Assembly (NCBI RefSeq): GCF_900162725.1
Contig: NZ_LT799418.1
Location: forward strand, 2,223,630-2,287,629
DNA length: 64,000 nucleotides
Source: Parabacteroides sp. Marseille-P3160
GTDB taxonomy: Bacteria; Bacteroidota; Bacteroidia; Bacteroidales; Tannerellaceae
Direction of reading: 5' to 3'
This document shows positions 63,201-64,000 of this stretch, one piece after another. Position 1 is the stretch's first letter; the number at the start of each line of letters is the position of its first letter. The translations under genes were made by a program, and so were the position numbers. The notes under the pieces were generated by a model that did not search any database, was not told where the DNA came from, and was given only the letters and a program-made list of their open reading frames with translations.

Positions 63201-64000
63201 ACAACCTGGTTATGAGTCCAGGCTAGTTCAAAGGCACGCTCAGTCATCCGGATATTCTGATATTTGTCAACTAATGCCAGGGCGGCCTCACGCGTTTCTG
63301 TCATTCCGAGCAGGACGCAGACAGTTATCTCAGAGTCGGGCGGTACAGTCACCGTTCGTCGTAAAGAAATAGCCGGATCCAGGACAGAACCACAGCTATT
63401 GGATAAAGGCCCTGAATGTTGCATAGCCAAAGGATTGTTCAAAGAACATCCCCGACCAATAAATAAAGCCCTGTCCGTTTCGCAAGAAATATCTTTTTGC
63501 TGATGATCATCAACGAGCAATAAATGAATTAAACAGGGTGGATACTCATTCTCCGAACGGGCACGCCGGGTACAGAGCAAGGCGGATAAATCCGGGACAA
63601 ATTCTGTTTGCACAAACAAGTTGCTAAAAGCCGGGTGTGCTTCATCCGCGGCTTGAGGCGCTATGACCACTTCGCTATAAGTTGTCAACTCTATTGTCCG
63701 GGCCGTATGTGAATGGTTGATCAATCTGATCCGTCTTAATTCGATATCATCTTCGGGTGAAATGCAAATGGTCATATGTGTTTCTAACTTCGACCCTTTT
63801 TGATGAAACTCGGAATATGCTTGTGTAAATATAGCTTCCCTATCCAAAAGAGTGGAGTGTACCGGTTGATAGGTGATGGAATGAAATTCGCTGCTGTTTC
63901 GCTCTTTCAAATAGACGAATAGTCCTAAATTATCGCTTGTCGCATCTTCCCGCCAACGAGTAACAGCTATATTGTTCCATCGGCTATATCCTCCTCCGGC
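60230..64000 (-). CDS. Cyclic beta-1,2-glucan synthase-like GH94 protein, 5' end outside window
   Basis: About 1,257 residues, open to the right edge (the frame continues at 64000 with GGGYSRWNNIAVTRWREDA, a typical GH94 N-terminal block). It shows two beta-sandwich/phosphorylase-like halves; the second has GYYQSGGAYGFRDQLQDVM near the middle and the GH94 general-acid block MGCGDWNDGMNLVG. The end is a small beta domain. In NdvB/ChvB-type synthases (near 2,800 residues) this part trims or cyclises the glucan, while the glycosyltransferase is N-terminal and would lie outside. An alternative is a stand-alone glucan phosphorylase; only the upstream sequence can decide. Confidence 0.8.
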   Translation of the reverse strand, partial: AGGGYSRWNNIAVTRWREDATSDNLGLFVYLKERNSSEFHSITYQPVHSTLLDREAIFTQAYSEFHQKGSKLETHMTICISPEDDIELRRIRLINHSHTARTIELTTYSEVVIAPQAADEAHPAFSNLFVQTEFVPDLSALLCTRRARSENEYPPCLIHLLLVDDHQQKDISCETDRALFIGRGCSLNNPLAMQHSGPLSNSCGSVLDPAISLRRTVTVPPDSEITVCVLLGMTETREAALALVDKYQNIRMTERAFELAWTHNQVVLHQLNITEAEAQLYSKLAGSLVYANSLRRASQTTLKSNRRGQDGLWSYSISGDVPIVLVRISDLSGIELVRQIVLAHAYWRMKGLTVELIIVNEDVSVYRQSVHDEIVNLISSGIEAPLLEKAGGIFVRRIEQVPHDDMLLLLAAARIVLSDEQGTFSMQLESLTIDELQVPVLQPVILPISTIEKQPSKHKLIFENGLGGFTSDGHEYVITLQPGQTTPAPWCNVLANEQFGTVVSESGGAYTWAENAHEFRLTPWNNDPVKDASGEAFYIRDERSGQFWSPTPLPAKGRTPYVIRHGFGYTVFEHSENGIESELTVYVAIDAPVKLNVLKLRNVSGRSRKISVTGYYEWVLADLRPKSLLHIQTEIDVKTGVFFARNFYNIGFAGQIAFLDVGEPRTLTGDRTEFIGRNGSLSQPAAMKRTRLSGKVGAGLDPCGAVQVVLELANGQEREIRFRLGFAHNKDEMRDLVSRFRQTGAAKEALGKVGAYWNKTLGVINVDTPDPSVNVMANGWLLYQTISSRIWARSGYYQSGGAYGFRDQLQDVMALVHAEPMMIRKQILRAAGRQFKEGDVQHWWHPPSGRGVRTHFSDDYLWLPYVVSRYVTSVGDTDLLDENVPFIEGRLLGTNEESYYDLPGRSGEWATVYEHCVRSIKYGLKFGDHGLPLMGCGDWNDGMNLVGKEGRGESVWLGFFLYDVLLKFSELAVSRNNGSFARYCIDQAEILRDNIRKNAWDGEWYRRAYFDNGMPLGSRTNEECRIDSLPQSWSVISGAGDPERSAAGMAQVDIQLVHYKDKLIQLFTPAFDQSNLNPGYIKGYIPGVRENGGQYTHGAIWAVLAFALMGETEKAWELFDLLNPVQHGNSAEQIAVYKVEPYVIAADIYAAEGYPGRGGWTWYTGSAAWMYRLLVETLLGINLVGDRLDLSPHLPKKWDRYKVHYRYKETVYHITFSRISDSSSAHITLDGKILDRKNSLPLINDKIEHSVEMWIE

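Overview
The window looks like a chromosomal segment of a member of the Bacteroidales, most likely Parabacteroides or a close relative. Evidence: CTnDOT-style tra/mob genes, many upstream regions carrying the Bacteroidetes promoter -7 box TAnnTTTG (usually TATCTTTG), TonB-receptor biology, and genes such as the DUF4494 protein. The genus is inference; no rRNA is present.

Region 1 (1 to about 20.3 kb) is the backbone of an integrative conjugative element that enters from the left. The leftward tra operon (traA/ParA, DUF3408, traD-like, traE, traF, traG) and the rightward mobA-mobB-mobC genes diverge from a 730-bp region full of inverted repeats that is the likely oriT. A two-gene Hachiman-type defence module (hamA, hamB) sits as AT-rich cargo between mobC and the next backbone gene (DUF4099/DUF3945 protein). 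Then follow topB, ardA (antirestriction), a CoiA-like nuclease-fold protein, two excisionase-like HTH genes and an RteC-like regulator broken by a +1 frameshift.

Region 2 (20.3 to about 37.2 kb) is accessory DNA. It holds an IS110-family transposase with a structured upstream non-coding end (bridge-RNA candidate), a universal stress protein, a Bcr/CflA-type MFS pump with a divergent AraC regulator, a CocE-type hydrolase, an NmrA-type oxidoreductase, a sugar O-acetyltransferase and an RND tripartite efflux operon with its own AraC regulator. The RND pump gene carries an in-frame amber codon. The region closes with a tyrosine integrase truncated just after its HxxR motif, surrounded by short repeats, next to a tRNA-Ser(TGA) gene. 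This looks like the right edge of the island.

Region 3 (37.3 to 64 kb) is ordinary, more GC-rich chromosome: cinA, tsaD, an AONS-like PLP enzyme, a patatin, then an L-fucose block (fucI-fucP with a divergent AraC gene, and aldA-lutA-lutB-lutC) that would take lactaldehyde through lactate to pyruvate. A TonB-dependent receptor, a small secreted protein and a calcineurin-like phosphoesterase follow; between the receptor and the small gene lies an array of four AGTATACT palindromes spaced exactly 22 bp. Last come a DHOD-like enzyme, a YggS homologue, a DUF4494 protein, an MFS exporter, a gamma-carbonic-anhydrase-like protein and the 3' part of a very large GH94-type glucan synthase that runs off the right edge.

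The signals most worth following are the 22-bp palindrome array, the Hachiman cargo, the IS110 non-coding end, the recurrent ACCACTAAAAGAT leader motif of the conjugative element, and the broken integrase with its repeats. No CRISPR array was seen.
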